A stretch of 64,000 bases of DNA from Deltaproteobacteria bacterium (GTDB taxonomy: Bacteria > Desulfobacterota > Desulfobacteria > Desulfobacterales > SpSt-501). Under the pieces are notes generated by a model. It saw nothing but the letters and a program-made list of their open reading frames with translations, was not told the DNA's origin and searched no databases. Of the stretch, positions 10,899-19,461 are shown one piece after another. The position numbers and the translations under genes are program-made. The DNA is taken from the NCBI GenBank assembly GCA_016219005.1, contig JACRCN010000094.1, positions 1 through 64,000 on the forward strand, written 5' to 3'. How positions within the stretch are numbered: position 1 is the first letter of the stretch; the number at the start of each line of letters is the position of its first letter.

Positions 10899-10927
10899 TT
10901 CATACCGAACCTGTCTCGGCAAGTCAA
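10899..10927 (-). promoter_or_regulatory. Sigma-70-like promoter for ppdK
   Basis: On the minus strand TTGACT (10922-10927) and TATGAA (10899-10904) are spaced by 17 bases, about 130 bases upstream of the ppdK start. It is the only good match in the 380-base gene-free stretch 10771-11151, in which I otherwise see only the ribosome sites of the two flanking genes. Confidence 0.55.
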
Positions 10928-11151
10928 ATCCTAATGTACTCTGTTGAGAAAACATCCCCGCTGGGCCGGATCCACGAAAAGGGGGTTGACGCTTTCAGCC
11001 CTGGACCGGAAAAAGGTTGTTTTCTACACCCAGAATGGGGCGGGACGTTGCGGGGACTTCACTCTTGAAAACCTGTGCGAACGTGATAATGATGCGAATT
11101 AAATGACGGATCGTCAGCGATGCGTTGCACCGAGGAAACTGGAGGTCCCGG

Positions 11152-11421
11152 ATGGAGGAGCATTGGGAAAAAAAACTGTCATGTGTCAGCAAATGCCAGC
11201 GCTGCGGCGAGCCCCTGGGGAAAAAGGACGTGAGGACACTTTCGGTCTTCGACCACCAGCCCATTTGCACGGCGTGCAAAAAAGCCGAGGAAACGCGCCC
11301 GGACTACCCTGACCAGTCCAAGCAGATGATCGCGGAGTGCATCGCCGCGACCGGCAAGCCTTACGGTGACACGGCGAGCTACTGCTTCCACCATTTTCTT
11401 CCTTTCAAATGCAAAGATTAG
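11152..11421 (+). CDS. Small Cys-rich hypothetical protein (zinc-ribbon-like)
   Basis: An 89-residue protein that I do not recognise by name. It has a CQRC pair near residue 14 and a CTAC pair near residue 39, spaced like a small zinc ribbon, then two further Cys near the end (YCFHHFLPFKCKD). The start ATG 11152 is supported by GGAGGT five bases upstream; the frame could begin at 11125 but without a ribosome site. It has no operon partners; the next gene begins 110 bases on behind its own promoter. The codon use looks normal for the window, so I regard it as a real gene of unknown function. Confidence 0.65.
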   Translation: MEEHWEKKLSCVSKCQRCGEPLGKKDVRTLSVFDHQPICTACKKAEETRPDYPDQSKQMIAECIAATGKPYGDTASYCFHHFLPFKCKD

Positions 11422-11432
11422 CAATTTAACTT

Positions 11433-11462
11433 TTGACTTTAACCGGTCGCGTCAGGTATTGT
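11433..11462 (+). promoter_or_regulatory. Sigma-70-like promoter for the tct operon
   Basis: TTGACT (11433-11438) and TATTGT (11457-11462) with an 18-base spacer, about 70 bases before the tctC start. Confidence 0.4.
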
Positions 11463-11533
11463 TGCACCAAGCGATCGGATGTCGTAGTGTGCGCCGGTCG
11501 CAACTGTCCGTCTTGATTAAAGGAGGAGGCCTG

Positions 11534-12559
11534 ATGAAGCGAGCACAAAGCGTCAGACGCGCAGTATGGGTGGTGTTGGCCTTATGGGCGGTGTTTGCCT
11601 GGGTGGGACCGGTGATGGCGCAGGAGTGGAAACCGACCAAGACCATCACGGCCATCGTGCCGTGGCCGGCCGGAGGGGCCACGGACCTTACCGTCCGCAT
11701 CCTGGCAAGCGAGATGGAAAAAGTCCTGGGCCAGCGGATCTCGGTGGTCAACACGGCAGGCGCTTCAGGCGCCATCGGTATGCAGAACGCCTATGACGCC
11801 CCCAAGGACGGATACACATGGACGGGCAACGCCGACGTATCGGTGGTCAACTACCCCGTGTTGGATCTCATGAAAGTGACCCATCGCGACTGGAACCAGT
11901 GGTACGCCCTGATGACCCCCAACATCATCGCCGTCACGGCCAACTACCCGGCCAAGGACCTGCCGGACCTAGTGCGCATGATGAAGGAAAAGCCGGGCCA
12001 GGTGGCGGTGGCCTCGGCCGGCGTGGGCTCCTCCGGCCACACGGCCCTCGAGGTGTTCAGCACCGCTCTGGGGGTGAAGGGCCGGCACATCCCGTATGCC
12101 GGAGGCAACCCTGCCGTGGTCGCCACGATATCCGGGGAGTCCGACGTGGTCATGCAGCTCTCCATGGAGGAGGCGGACATGATCCGCGCGGGTAAGCTGA
12201 AGCCGCTCGCCAACATGAGCGACCAGCCGTTGACCATTTCCGGGTATGGCGAAGTGCCGCCCATCACCAAGTGGTACCCGAGCTTTCCCTCCATCGGCTC
12301 GCATTTCGGCCTCATGCTCCCCAAAGGAGTGCCGCAGGACGTCATTGCCTCCGTGAGCAAGGCCTTCGACGTCGCCGCCAAGTCCGAAGCGCTGGCGAAA
12401 TTCGCGGACCAGAAAGCGGTTTTCCTGGTCAACCTAAAAGGTGCCGAGGCCGCCAAGAAGATGGAGGACGTCGCCTCCATCGTCACGTGGACGCTCTTTG
12501 ACACCGGGTCGGCAAAAGTCTCACCGGCCCAGTTCAACATCCCCAAGCCCAAAAAATAA
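11534..12559 (+). CDS. tctC: Tripartite tricarboxylate transporter, periplasmic binding protein (TctC/Bug family)
   Basis: Periplasmic receptor of a TTT-type secondary transporter; members bind carboxylates such as citrate or aromatic acids. The 341-residue protein starts with a Sec signal peptide (basic KRAQSVRR, hydrophobic core, cleavage probably after PVMA-Q). The mature part shows ITAIVPWPAGGATDL, typical of the family's first ligand loop, and VNTAGASGAIG in the second. The start ATG 11534 follows AGGAGGAGG; the frame is open further upstream without a ribosome site. It is followed by a hairpin that may set its level above that of the membrane subunits. The ligand cannot be inferred. Confidence 0.92.
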   Translation: MKRAQSVRRAVWVVLALWAVFAWVGPVMAQEWKPTKTITAIVPWPAGGATDLTVRILASEMEKVLGQRISVVNTAGASGAIGMQNAYDAPKDGYTWTGNADVSVVNYPVLDLMKVTHRDWNQWYALMTPNIIAVTANYPAKDLPDLVRMMKEKPGQVAVASAGVGSSGHTALEVFSTALGVKGRHIPYAGGNPAVVATISGESDVVMQLSMEEADMIRAGKLKPLANMSDQPLTISGYGEVPPITKWYPSFPSIGSHFGLMLPKGVPQDVIASVSKAFDVAAKSEALAKFADQKAVFLVNLKGAEAAKKMEDVASIVTWTLFDTGSAKVSPAQFNIPKPKK

Positions 12560-12573
12560 ATTCGCGGCATTGT

Positions 12574-12614
12574 AATCGGAGTGGGAAGACCTCAGGCCTT
12601 TCCGCTCCGATTTT
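12574..12614 (+). terminator. Intra-operon hairpin between tctC and tctB
   Basis: Arms 12574-12588 and 12598-12612 pair over 15 positions with two G-U pairs and a 9-base loop, followed by a short T-run. Placed between the binding-protein gene and the membrane genes, it could be a partial terminator or an mRNA-stabilising structure. Confidence 0.55.
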
Positions 12615-12631
12615 GTTGAAGAGGAAACCGG

Positions 12632-13111
12632 ATGGAATATCCGTTCCGACGACAAGATATATACGCCGCCATCATTTTGATCGCTTTCTCCGTTTTAATT
12701 ATTGTGGCAAGCTGGCGCATGCCCCGGGACCTTTTAGGGTTCCCGGCCTATGCCGGGCCGGGCGTCGTGACGGGGTTGCTCGGCCTCGGGCTCCTTGGTA
12801 TGGCGGTCACCTTGCTGGTGCGGGCCTTGCGGCGGCCGGGTGCCCTGCTGTCCATCTCCCGGGCGGAGGTTCATGCCTATCTCACCAATCCCCAGAGCCG
12901 ACGCCTGGGACTGGTGCTCCTGATCAGCTCCGCCTACCTGCTGTCTCTCGGCCGCGGGATTCCGTATTACATCACCACCGCTACTTACCTGATCCTAACC
13001 ATGACTGTTTTTAGGGCGGCGTCCTGGTGGGTGATTCTCTTGGTCAGCGGCCTGACCACTGCCGGTCTCGCGATTGTCTTCAACATGATCTTCCTGGTAC
13101 CGCTTCCCTGA
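12632..13111 (+). CDS. tctB: Tripartite tricarboxylate transporter, small membrane subunit (TctB family)
   Basis: A 159-residue inner-membrane protein with four hydrophobic segments (about residues 10-28, 38-65, 92-108 and 115-150), the size and topology of TctB subunits, which are poorly conserved in sequence. GAGGAAA lies about 7 bases before ATG 12632. Its position between tctC and tctA, with only 7 bases to tctA, makes the assignment firm. Confidence 0.87.
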   Translation: MEYPFRRQDIYAAIILIAFSVLIIVASWRMPRDLLGFPAYAGPGVVTGLLGLGLLGMAVTLLVRALRRPGALLSISRAEVHAYLTNPQSRRLGLVLLISSAYLLSLGRGIPYYITTATYLILTMTVFRAASWWVILLVSGLTTAGLAIVFNMIFLVPLP

Positions 13112-13118
13112 GGTCGGC

Positions 13119-14648
13119 ATGCTCTACGGCCCCTATTACATCCTGGTTGAGATTTGGAACCTGCTGACCCCCATGGTCCTGTTCCACGTGTTCTGGGCGA
13201 CGTTGGTCGGCACGATTGTGGGCATGCTGCCCGGCCTGACCGCCACCATGGGCATTGCCCTGCTCACGGGCCTCACCTTCGGGATGGACCCCCGGTACGC
13301 CATCATCATCCTGCTGTGCGTGTACGTGGGAGCCATCACGGGCGGCAGCCGCTCCTCCATCCTGATGAACATCCCGGGCACGCCGGCAAACGCAGCCGCG
13401 ACGCTGGACGGGTTCCCCCTGGCCCAGCGCGGCGAGGCCGGGCCGGCCATCGGGCTGTCGGCCACTTCCTCCTTCATCGGAACCGTGTTCGGGATCATGT
13501 GTTTGGCCTTCCTGACCCCGCTGCTGGGCCAACTTGCGCTGAAGTTCCAGTCCTGGGAGTTTTTCTGGCTGGGCATATTCGGCGTCGTGGTCTGTGGGAA
13601 CCTGACCGCACCCACCGATCCCCTGAAAGGCTGGATCGCGGGGTTCCTGGGTCTGCTCCTCTCCCTGGTGGGACAGGAAGGCATTGCCGCTTACAGCCGT
13701 TTTTCTTTCGGGATCGACCAGATGCGTGGCGGCTTCTCGCTCATCCCGGTGCTGGTGGGCGCCTACGGCCTGGCCGAGGTGTTTGCGGTCATGCGCGAGA
13801 AAACCCATATCAAGATCCCGAAGCAGGTGGGCCGCATCCTGCCGAAGTGGGTCGACATCACTCAGAACTGGATTCACATGCTGCGCTCCGGCGTCATCGG
13901 TGTCATCATCGGGATCATCCCGGGGGTCGGCGAGGACGTCGCTTCCTGGGTCTCTTATGATTTCGCCAAACGCGCAAGCAAGCACCCCGAGCTGTTCGGC
14001 AAGGGATCGAAAGAGGGGCTCATGGCGGCGGAAACCGGCGATAACGCCTGCATCGGCGGGGCCATCATCCCGGTGCTCTCGCTGGCGGTGCCGGGCAGTG
14101 CTCCCGCCGCCGTCCTGCTCGGGGCCATGTGGCTGCACGGCATCCGTCCGGGGCCGCTGCTCATGGTCGAGTTTCCTAACTACATCTGGGAGATCACCGC
14201 CATGCTGATCCTGGCCGCCAGCGCCTCGCTGCTCATCAGCTTGGCCGGCGTGCGCTTCCAGGTCAAAATCCTTCTGGTCCCGCGGCCCCTGCTCATGCCG
14301 ATCGTCTTCACCCTGTGCGTGATCGGCTCCTTCGCCATCAACGTGCGCATCTTCGACCTGTGGGTCATGCTCGCCTTCGGACTGTTCGGCTATGCCATGC
14401 GGCAGTACAACTACCCGGCGGCCCCTCTGGTCCTGGGGATCATCCTGGGGGACATGGTGGACGTCAACCTGCGCCGGGCGCTTATCCGCACGGATGCGGA
14501 CATCACCCCGTTCTTCACCCGGCCCATCTCGCTGATTCTGCTCGGCATCACGCTGCTGGTCATCCTTTCCCGCATGGCGTGGTTCCGGCGGGCTATGGCC
14601 GCCGTCTTTCGGCGGCGACCGGCGGAAACGACCTCGACAGAATCCTGA
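13119..14648 (+). CDS. tctA: Tripartite tricarboxylate transporter, large membrane subunit (TctA family)
   Basis: The 509-residue permease of the TTT transporter, with about 11-12 membrane segments, which would couple uptake to the proton or sodium gradient. Family motifs include GTIVGMLPGLTATMGIALL near the N-terminus, GSRSSILMNIPGTPANAA, and the internal counterpart IGIIPGVGEDVASWVSYD. All are intact, and the length is normal for the family. It lies 7 bases after tctB and 13 bases before a dehydrogenase gene, so the transporter and two sugar-type enzymes probably form one transcript. Confidence 0.94.
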   Translation: MLYGPYYILVEIWNLLTPMVLFHVFWATLVGTIVGMLPGLTATMGIALLTGLTFGMDPRYAIIILLCVYVGAITGGSRSSILMNIPGTPANAAATLDGFPLAQRGEAGPAIGLSATSSFIGTVFGIMCLAFLTPLLGQLALKFQSWEFFWLGIFGVVVCGNLTAPTDPLKGWIAGFLGLLLSLVGQEGIAAYSRFSFGIDQMRGGFSLIPVLVGAYGLAEVFAVMREKTHIKIPKQVGRILPKWVDITQNWIHMLRSGVIGVIIGIIPGVGEDVASWVSYDFAKRASKHPELFGKGSKEGLMAAETGDNACIGGAIIPVLSLAVPGSAPAAVLLGAMWLHGIRPGPLLMVEFPNYIWEITAMLILAASASLLISLAGVRFQVKILLVPRPLLMPIVFTLCVIGSFAINVRIFDLWVMLAFGLFGYAMRQYNYPAAPLVLGIILGDMVDVNLRRALIRTDADITPFFTRPISLILLGITLLVILSRMAWFRRAMAAVFRRRPAETTSTES

Positions 14649-14661
14649 AAGGATCACCTGC

Positions 14662-15828
14662 ATGGAAAAAATCGGCATCGGCATCATCGGCTCGCGCTTT
14701 GCCGCGGAGCTGCATGCCCACGCGCTCGGCAAGCTGCGCGGGGTCAAATGCGAGATCCTGGCGGTCTGCTCCAAGACCCGGGAGAGCGCCGAGGCGTTCG
14801 CCCGGAAGTTCAGCATCCCGCACGTCACCACCGACCACCGGGCATTACTGGAGCGGCGGGACATCCACCTCGTGGCGCTGCCCGTAGTGACGAACCTGCA
14901 CCACCGCCTGGCCATCGACTGCGCCGAGGCCGGCAAGCACATCATCATGGAAAAACCCCTCACCGGCTGCTTCGTCGATGCCGGTCGCATGACTCGGCGG
15001 CAGATGATGGCGGAGACCATGGAAAACGCCGACGCTGTGGTCGATGCCTGCCGCCGGAACAAGACGATCTTCGGCTATGCGGAAAACTTCGTGTATGCCC
15101 CGCCGGTTGCCAAGCTGCGCCGCCTGATGGATGTCGGCAAGGGCACGCTGCTGGACCTGCGCGCCGAGGAGAGCCACTCCGGCTCGCATGCGTCCTACTC
15201 CCGCCGATGGGTCACCGCGGGGGGCGGCTCCATGCTCCGCATGGGTTCGCATCCGATCGGCGCCGTGATCCACCTGAAGCACTACGAAGGATTGCGCAAG
15301 ACCGGCACTCCCATCCGGGTCAAATCGGTCATCGCCGACGTGGGGCAACTCACGAAGACGCCGGCCTTCCGGGCCGAGGCGCAAAAGTGGCTGGTGCATT
15401 CGTGGGAGGACGTGGAGGACTGGTCGGCCGCGATCCTGACCTTCGAAGACGGTACCAAGGCAACGGTCATGTCTACCGACGTGAGCCTGGGCGGCGTGAA
15501 GAACCTGCTGACCGCCTACATGACCAACGGTGTCGTCCAGGTCAACATCAACCCCAACACCAGCCTGCAGGTCTACGCACCCGACGGGGCGATATGGGGC
15601 GATGAGTACATCACCGAGAAAGTGGAGACCAAAGGCGGCTGGCAGTTCCCCAGCCCCGATGAGGACTGGATGCGCGGTTATCCCCAGGAGATGGAAGACT
15701 TTGTCGACGCCGTGCGCGAGGGCCGCGAACCTCTGTCCGGCCTATTGCTGGCCCACGAGACAGTGGAGGTCATCTACGCCGGCTATGTCTCGGCCGAAGA
15801 GGGTCGGCGTGTGGATTTGAAACGATAG
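14662..15828 (+). CDS. Gfo/Idh/MocA-family NAD(P)-dependent oxidoreductase
   Basis: A 388-residue soluble dehydrogenase of the glucose-fructose oxidoreductase family, which oxidises or reduces sugar-like or cyclitol substrates. An N-terminal Rossmann fold carries GIGIIGSRFAAELHAHAL, and the family's catalytic EKPLTG motif (Lys) is at about residue 100. A C-terminal alpha/beta domain follows. AAAGGA precedes the start. It sits between tctA and a NagB-like deaminase, so its substrate may be the compound imported by TctABC or an amino-sugar derivative; the sequence does not tell which. Confidence 0.88.
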   Translation: MEKIGIGIIGSRFAAELHAHALGKLRGVKCEILAVCSKTRESAEAFARKFSIPHVTTDHRALLERRDIHLVALPVVTNLHHRLAIDCAEAGKHIIMEKPLTGCFVDAGRMTRRQMMAETMENADAVVDACRRNKTIFGYAENFVYAPPVAKLRRLMDVGKGTLLDLRAEESHSGSHASYSRRWVTAGGGSMLRMGSHPIGAVIHLKHYEGLRKTGTPIRVKSVIADVGQLTKTPAFRAEAQKWLVHSWEDVEDWSAAILTFEDGTKATVMSTDVSLGGVKNLLTAYMTNGVVQVNINPNTSLQVYAPDGAIWGDEYITEKVETKGGWQFPSPDEDWMRGYPQEMEDFVDAVREGREPLSGLLLAHETVEVIYAGYVSAEEGRRVDLKR

Positions 15829-15837
15829 GCAACGACC

Positions 15838-16590
15838 ATGAAGATCAACGTGTACGATACGCCGACGGCCGCGTCCCAGGCGGCGGCCGAGGCGGCGGCC
15901 GGAATTCTGCGGAAAGCCATCCAAGCGAAGGGGCGTGCCGTATTCGTGGCTGCCACCGGGAATTCCCAGCTCGAGTTCCTGAATCATTTGACCGCAGCCC
16001 CGGGGATCTCCTGGGAGCGAACGACCCTGTTTCACCTGGACGAATACATCGGGATCCCGCCCACTCACCCGGCGAGTTTCCGACGCTACCTCCGGGAGAG
16101 GCTGACGAGCCGTGTCCCCGTTGGTAACGTCCACTTCATCCAGGGCGATGCGCCCGACCTCTCCGCTGAGGTGGCGAGGCTAAACGCCGCCGTCGCTGCC
16201 GCAGCGGTCGACGTCGCCTTCATCGGCATCGGCGAGAACGGACACATCGCCTTCAACGACCCCCCGGCGGACTTCGTTACCGAGGCCCCTTTTATCGTGG
16301 TCGATCTGGATGAGGCCTGCCGCCGACAGCAGGTCGGCGAAGGATGGTTCGGCTCGATCGACAATGTCCCCCGGCAGGCCGTCTCGATGTCGGTAAAACA
16401 GATCATGAAGTCGGCATGCATCCTCTGCACGGTGTTGGAGAAACGCAAGGCCCCTGCCGTCAAAACCTGTCTGGAGGGCGAAATAGAGTCGATGTTCCCA
16501 GCCTCCATCCTGCGAACGCATCCGGGCTGCGACGTCTTCCTCGATCGCGATGCCGCCGGTCTTCTCTCGCAGGCCGCGCGGTCCTCCTGA
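15838..16590 (+). CDS. nagB: Glucosamine-6-phosphate deaminase-like protein (NagB family)
   Basis: NagB isomerises and deaminates glucosamine 6-phosphate to fructose 6-phosphate and ammonia. The 250-residue protein shows the catalytic Asp in FHLDEYIGIP and the active-site loop IGIGENGHIAFNDPP with the catalytic His, at family-like positions and length. The upstream site (AGGCAA) is weak, and translation may be coupled to the dehydrogenase gene ten bases earlier. Operon context suggests amino-sugar or sugar-acid catabolism, although the same fold is used by 6-phosphogluconolactonases, so the exact substrate is open. Confidence 0.82.
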   Translation: MKINVYDTPTAASQAAAEAAAGILRKAIQAKGRAVFVAATGNSQLEFLNHLTAAPGISWERTTLFHLDEYIGIPPTHPASFRRYLRERLTSRVPVGNVHFIQGDAPDLSAEVARLNAAVAAAAVDVAFIGIGENGHIAFNDPPADFVTEAPFIVVDLDEACRRQQVGEGWFGSIDNVPRQAVSMSVKQIMKSACILCTVLEKRKAPAVKTCLEGEIESMFPASILRTHPGCDVFLDRDAAGLLSQAARSS

Positions 16591-16597
16591 TGGGGCG

Positions 16598-16618
16598 AAA
16601 CCGCTTGCCGGTTTTTTT
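16598..16618 (+). terminator. Short terminator after nagB
   Basis: AAACCG (16598-16603) pairs with CGGTTT (16609-16614) around a 5-base loop and runs into a T-tract. The stem is short, but the T-run and position at the operon end fit a rho-independent terminator. Confidence 0.45.
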
Positions 16619-16668
16619 ATCCTGCCCGGCCGGCAACGGTATCAATTGGACGCCCAGCCGCTTTCGCC

Positions 16669-16698
16669 TTGACAATCCTCAAGGGCTTTTCATAGGAT
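16669..16698 (+). promoter_or_regulatory. Sigma-70-like promoter for the thiolase
   Basis: TTGACA (16669-16674) and TAGGAT (16693-16698) with an 18-base spacer, about 60 bases before the thiolase start. Confidence 0.5.
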
Positions 16699-16760
16699 GC
16701 CCCACTTCGATAGAATCGGCCGATCATCGGGAACCCACCTGAACCGGAAAGGAGTGATGT

Positions 16761-18011
16761 ATGAAGGATGTCGTGATTGCATCGGCGTGCAGAACTGCCA
16801 TCGGGGCTTTCGGCGGGACTTTGAAGGATCTGCATGCGGCCAAGATTGCCAGTGTGGCCATGCAGGCCGCCGTAAAACGGGCGGGAATCGACCCGGCCGT
16901 TATCGACGACGTGCGCTTCGGGTGCTGCCTGGAGCCGGTCGACACCATGAACGTGACCCGTATCGCGGCGCTGCTGGCCGGCATCCCGGACACGGTCACC
17001 GCGGCCACCATCAACCGCGTGTGCATCTCCGGCATGGAAGCGACCATCTCGGGCATGGCCATGATCCAGGCCGGCATGGCCGAGGTGGTCCTGGCCGGGG
17101 GCGTGGAGCACATGTCCGGCGCCGCCTATTCCGTCCCCAACGCGCGCTGGGGCTGCCGGCTGCAGGACCAGGAGTTCGTGGACAATGTCATGCGCGGGCT
17201 CCACTGCGGCTCCCATCTGATCCCGCATCCCGAGGACGGTCCCGTCGATGCATCGAAGCCGCCGCTCAGCCTGTTCAAGGGCAAGCCCTACATCATGGGC
17301 GCCACGGCTGAATTCGTGGCCCAGCACCTGAACATCAGCCGGGAGGAGATGGACGCGGTCGCTCTGCGCAGCCATAACAACGTCGAGCGCGCTACCAAAA
17401 ACGGGGATTTCAGGGACGAGATCGTACCGGTCAGAATCCCTCAGCGCAAGGGAGAGCCTATCGTCTTCGACAAGGACGAGCACTTCCGCCCGGGCATTAC
17501 CCTGGAGCAGCTCGCCAAGCTCGCGCCGGCCTTCGTGCCGCAGGGCGGCAAGGTCACGGCGGGAAACTCCAGCGGCATCAACGACGGCGCAGCCGCGATG
17601 CTGATCATGTCGGCCGAGAAAGCCAAGGAACTGGGCATCACACCCATGGCCCGCATCCGGGCCGTCGGCCGCGGAGCCTGCCACCCCTCCATCATGGGGC
17701 TGTCCCCGGTGCCGGCCGTGAAAAACCTCCTCACCCGCAGCGGCCTCGGACTGGGCGACTTTGAATTGATCGAAGTGAACGAGGCCTTCGCCGCCCAGTA
17801 CCTCGGCGTGGAAAAGGAGCTCGGTCTGAACCGGGAGATCACCAACGTGAACGGCTCGGGCATCGGCCTGGGCCACCCGGTGGGGGCCACCGGCGCCCGC
17901 ATCATGATCACCCTGATGCATGCCATGAAGAAGCGGGGCAAGCAACTGGGTCTGGCCACCCTCTGCGGCGGGGGCGGGGTATCGATGGCCTGCGCCATCG
18001 AGATATTATAG
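16761..18011 (+). CDS. Acetyl-CoA acetyltransferase (thiolase)
   Basis: A 416-residue thiolase that condenses or cleaves acyl-CoA thioesters. The nucleophilic Cys lies in NRVCISGMEA (about residue 90), the NEAFA motif near 340, the GHPVGATGAR His loop near 375, and the second Cys in CGGGGVSMA close to the C-terminus, so the catalytic set is complete. The length is slightly above the usual 390 because of an insertion around residue 130-160. GGAAAGGAGTG precedes ATG 16761. It is monocistronic, with its own promoter, so it could serve butyryl/acetoacetyl-CoA metabolism or beta-oxidation; the context does not decide. Confidence 0.93.
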   Translation: MKDVVIASACRTAIGAFGGTLKDLHAAKIASVAMQAAVKRAGIDPAVIDDVRFGCCLEPVDTMNVTRIAALLAGIPDTVTAATINRVCISGMEATISGMAMIQAGMAEVVLAGGVEHMSGAAYSVPNARWGCRLQDQEFVDNVMRGLHCGSHLIPHPEDGPVDASKPPLSLFKGKPYIMGATAEFVAQHLNISREEMDAVALRSHNNVERATKNGDFRDEIVPVRIPQRKGEPIVFDKDEHFRPGITLEQLAKLAPAFVPQGGKVTAGNSSGINDGAAAMLIMSAEKAKELGITPMARIRAVGRGACHPSIMGLSPVPAVKNLLTRSGLGLGDFELIEVNEAFAAQYLGVEKELGLNREITNVNGSGIGLGHPVGATGARIMITLMHAMKKRGKQLGLATLCGGGGVSMACAIEIL

Positions 18012-18053
18012 CCCGCTGACCCTAAACGCCCACCCGCGGTGTTACGCTCATCT

Positions 18054-18095
18054 CGAGGCACTGCGGCGCACTGAACCGTACGCCGCAGTGCCTCG
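18054..18095. repeat. Perfect 15-bp palindromic hairpin after the thiolase gene
   Basis: Arms 18054-18068 and 18081-18095 are perfectly complementary with a 12-base loop. There is no T-run, so it is not a classic terminator. The core TGCGGCG...GTACGCCGCAG also occurs in the gene-free stretch at about 52.77 kb, which suggests a REP-like intergenic element. The rest of 18012-18257 holds nothing that I recognise. Confidence 0.5.
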
Positions 18096-18257
18096 GGATT
18101 TCGCGCGCCCTGTATCCGGAGATTTCCGAGCAGCCTGCCAAGGGAGGAAAAAGCAGTTCGCATCGGGCGGGCCCGCAGGCGGCCACATGGGCGCACCGAA
18201 GAAGAGGCAAGCGGCCGGGGCACTAAACAGGTTTGAGAGGTTGACGAACTAGTATAC

Positions 18258-18288
18258 GCGGAGAAAAGAGCCCTTCTCTTTTCTGCGC
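18258..18288 (-). terminator. Hairpin at the end of the hdr operon
   Basis: Arms 18258-18270 and 18276-18288 pair over 13 positions with one mismatch and a 5-base loop, directly after the stop codon of the last gene of the minus-strand operon. The stem contains a TTTT run, but no long T-tract follows. Confidence 0.5.
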
Positions 18289-19461
18289 TCAGAGGAGCAC
18301 TGGCAGCCGATGCTCCGCATTCCGGTTATGGTGCGCTTCTGCCGTTGCCCGTTGCGGGATAAGGACCCGAAATACGCTGCCGTGACCGATAACGGAACGG
18401 ACCTTGATCCGGCCGCCATGCTGTTCGACGATTTTCTGGGTGACGAATAGTCCCAGCCCGGTCCCCTCCGCGCCCTTGGATGAGAAAAAGAGCGTGAAAA
18501 TTTTCTTTTGGGTCTCGCTGTCCATCCCGACGCCGTTGTCGATGATCTCGAAGGTGATGTCGTCGGCCGCGCGGTGCGCATTGAAAACGATCCGATGATC
18601 CATCTTGGAATCATCTTTCAGACAAGCATCCACGGCATTGTCGAAAATGTTGGCCAGGGCTGCCTGCAGATAAGTGGGATCGGCTTCGAATTCCCCGGCC
18701 AAGGGGTCCACCTCGCTCACAAACTCGATATGCAGTTCCTGGATCCTCTTCCCGAAGAGGGTGGCCAGTTGGCCGGCAAACCGGGCAACGTCCACCCGTT
18801 CCGTTTTGAGTTCGCGCTCCTTGGCGTAGTAGAGGATGTCGAGCATCATTTTACGGATGCGCGAGATTGTCAGCTTTACGGCCCCCCACCCTTCGGCGAG
18901 CGTCCGCGGGTCCTTCTTGGAAAGCCCGGAGTCCACCAGATAGATCCCGCCGTCCAGTCCCGTGAGCAACCCCTTGATCCCGTGGGAGATGGAGCCGATC
19001 ATCAACCCCAACGACGACAGGCGGCTCTGGAGCTCCGATTTCTCCCGGATGAGCTGCTCCAGGTGCTCGGTATACTCCCTCAACTGGCGCCGGGTGACAA
19101 TGCGCTCCTCGACCCGGCGCAGGGCTATTTCGAGGACATCGATGTTGATGGGCTTGGTGATGAAATCCGTGGCCTCGCACTTGAGGCTGCGGATCGCCAG
19201 GTCGAGGTCGCCGTGTCCGGTGATCATGATGACTTCGGTTTCCGGGTTTTCCTGCTTCAATTTCTGCAGCAGATCGATCCCGTCCATTCCCGGCATCTTG
19301 ATGTCCGTCACCACGATCGGCGGCGATGCCTCCCGGAACAACCGCAAGGCCTGCTCCCCCTCCCCTGCCGTGAGGACATCGTGTCCCATGTCTGCGAGGG
19401 CCATGGCCAGGACATCGCGGATGTCCTTTTCGTCATCGACGATGAGAATCTGCCGTTTCAT
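18289..19461 (-). CDS. Response regulator-histidine kinase hybrid (receiver followed by kinase)
   Basis: A 390-residue cytoplasmic protein. The N-terminal receiver (residues 3-120) has ILIVDDE, VVTDIKMPGMDG (phosphoacceptor Asp), MITG and ITKP. A coiled linker follows, then a kinase core whose H-box reads GSISHGIKGLLTGLDGG instead of the usual H-E-[LF]-N-N-P, and a HATPase domain with IFDNAVDAC, DNGVGM and GTGLGLFVTQKI. An almost identical H-box occurs in the kinase at 48455-50377. The start at 19461 overlaps the upstream sensor kinase gene by 29 bases. It is the last gene of the hdr operon and could receive phosphate from the heme sensor kinase; partner choice is inference. Confidence 0.88.
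   Translation of the reverse strand: MKRQILIVDDEKDIRDVLAMALADMGHDVLTAGEGEQALRLFREASPPIVVTDIKMPGMDGIDLLQKLKQENPETEVIMITGHGDLDLAIRSLKCEATDFITKPINIDVLEIALRRVEERIVTRRQLREYTEHLEQLIREKSELQSRLSSLGLMIGSISHGIKGLLTGLDGGIYLVDSGLSKKDPRTLAEGWGAVKLTISRIRKMMLDILYYAKERELKTERVDVARFAGQLATLFGKRIQELHIEFVSEVDPLAGEFEADPTYLQAALANIFDNAVDACLKDDSKMDHRIVFNAHRAADDITFEIIDNGVGMDSETQKKIFTLFFSSKGAEGTGLGLFVTQKIVEQHGGRIKVRSVIGHGSVFRVLIPQRATAEAHHNRNAEHRLPVLL

Noticed and set aside
13080-15062. 660-codon minus-strand frame opposite tctA and the dehydrogenase
   Set aside because: The composition is rich in Arg, Gln, His and Asp as typical for antisense shadows, it spans two real genes, and no domain is visible.
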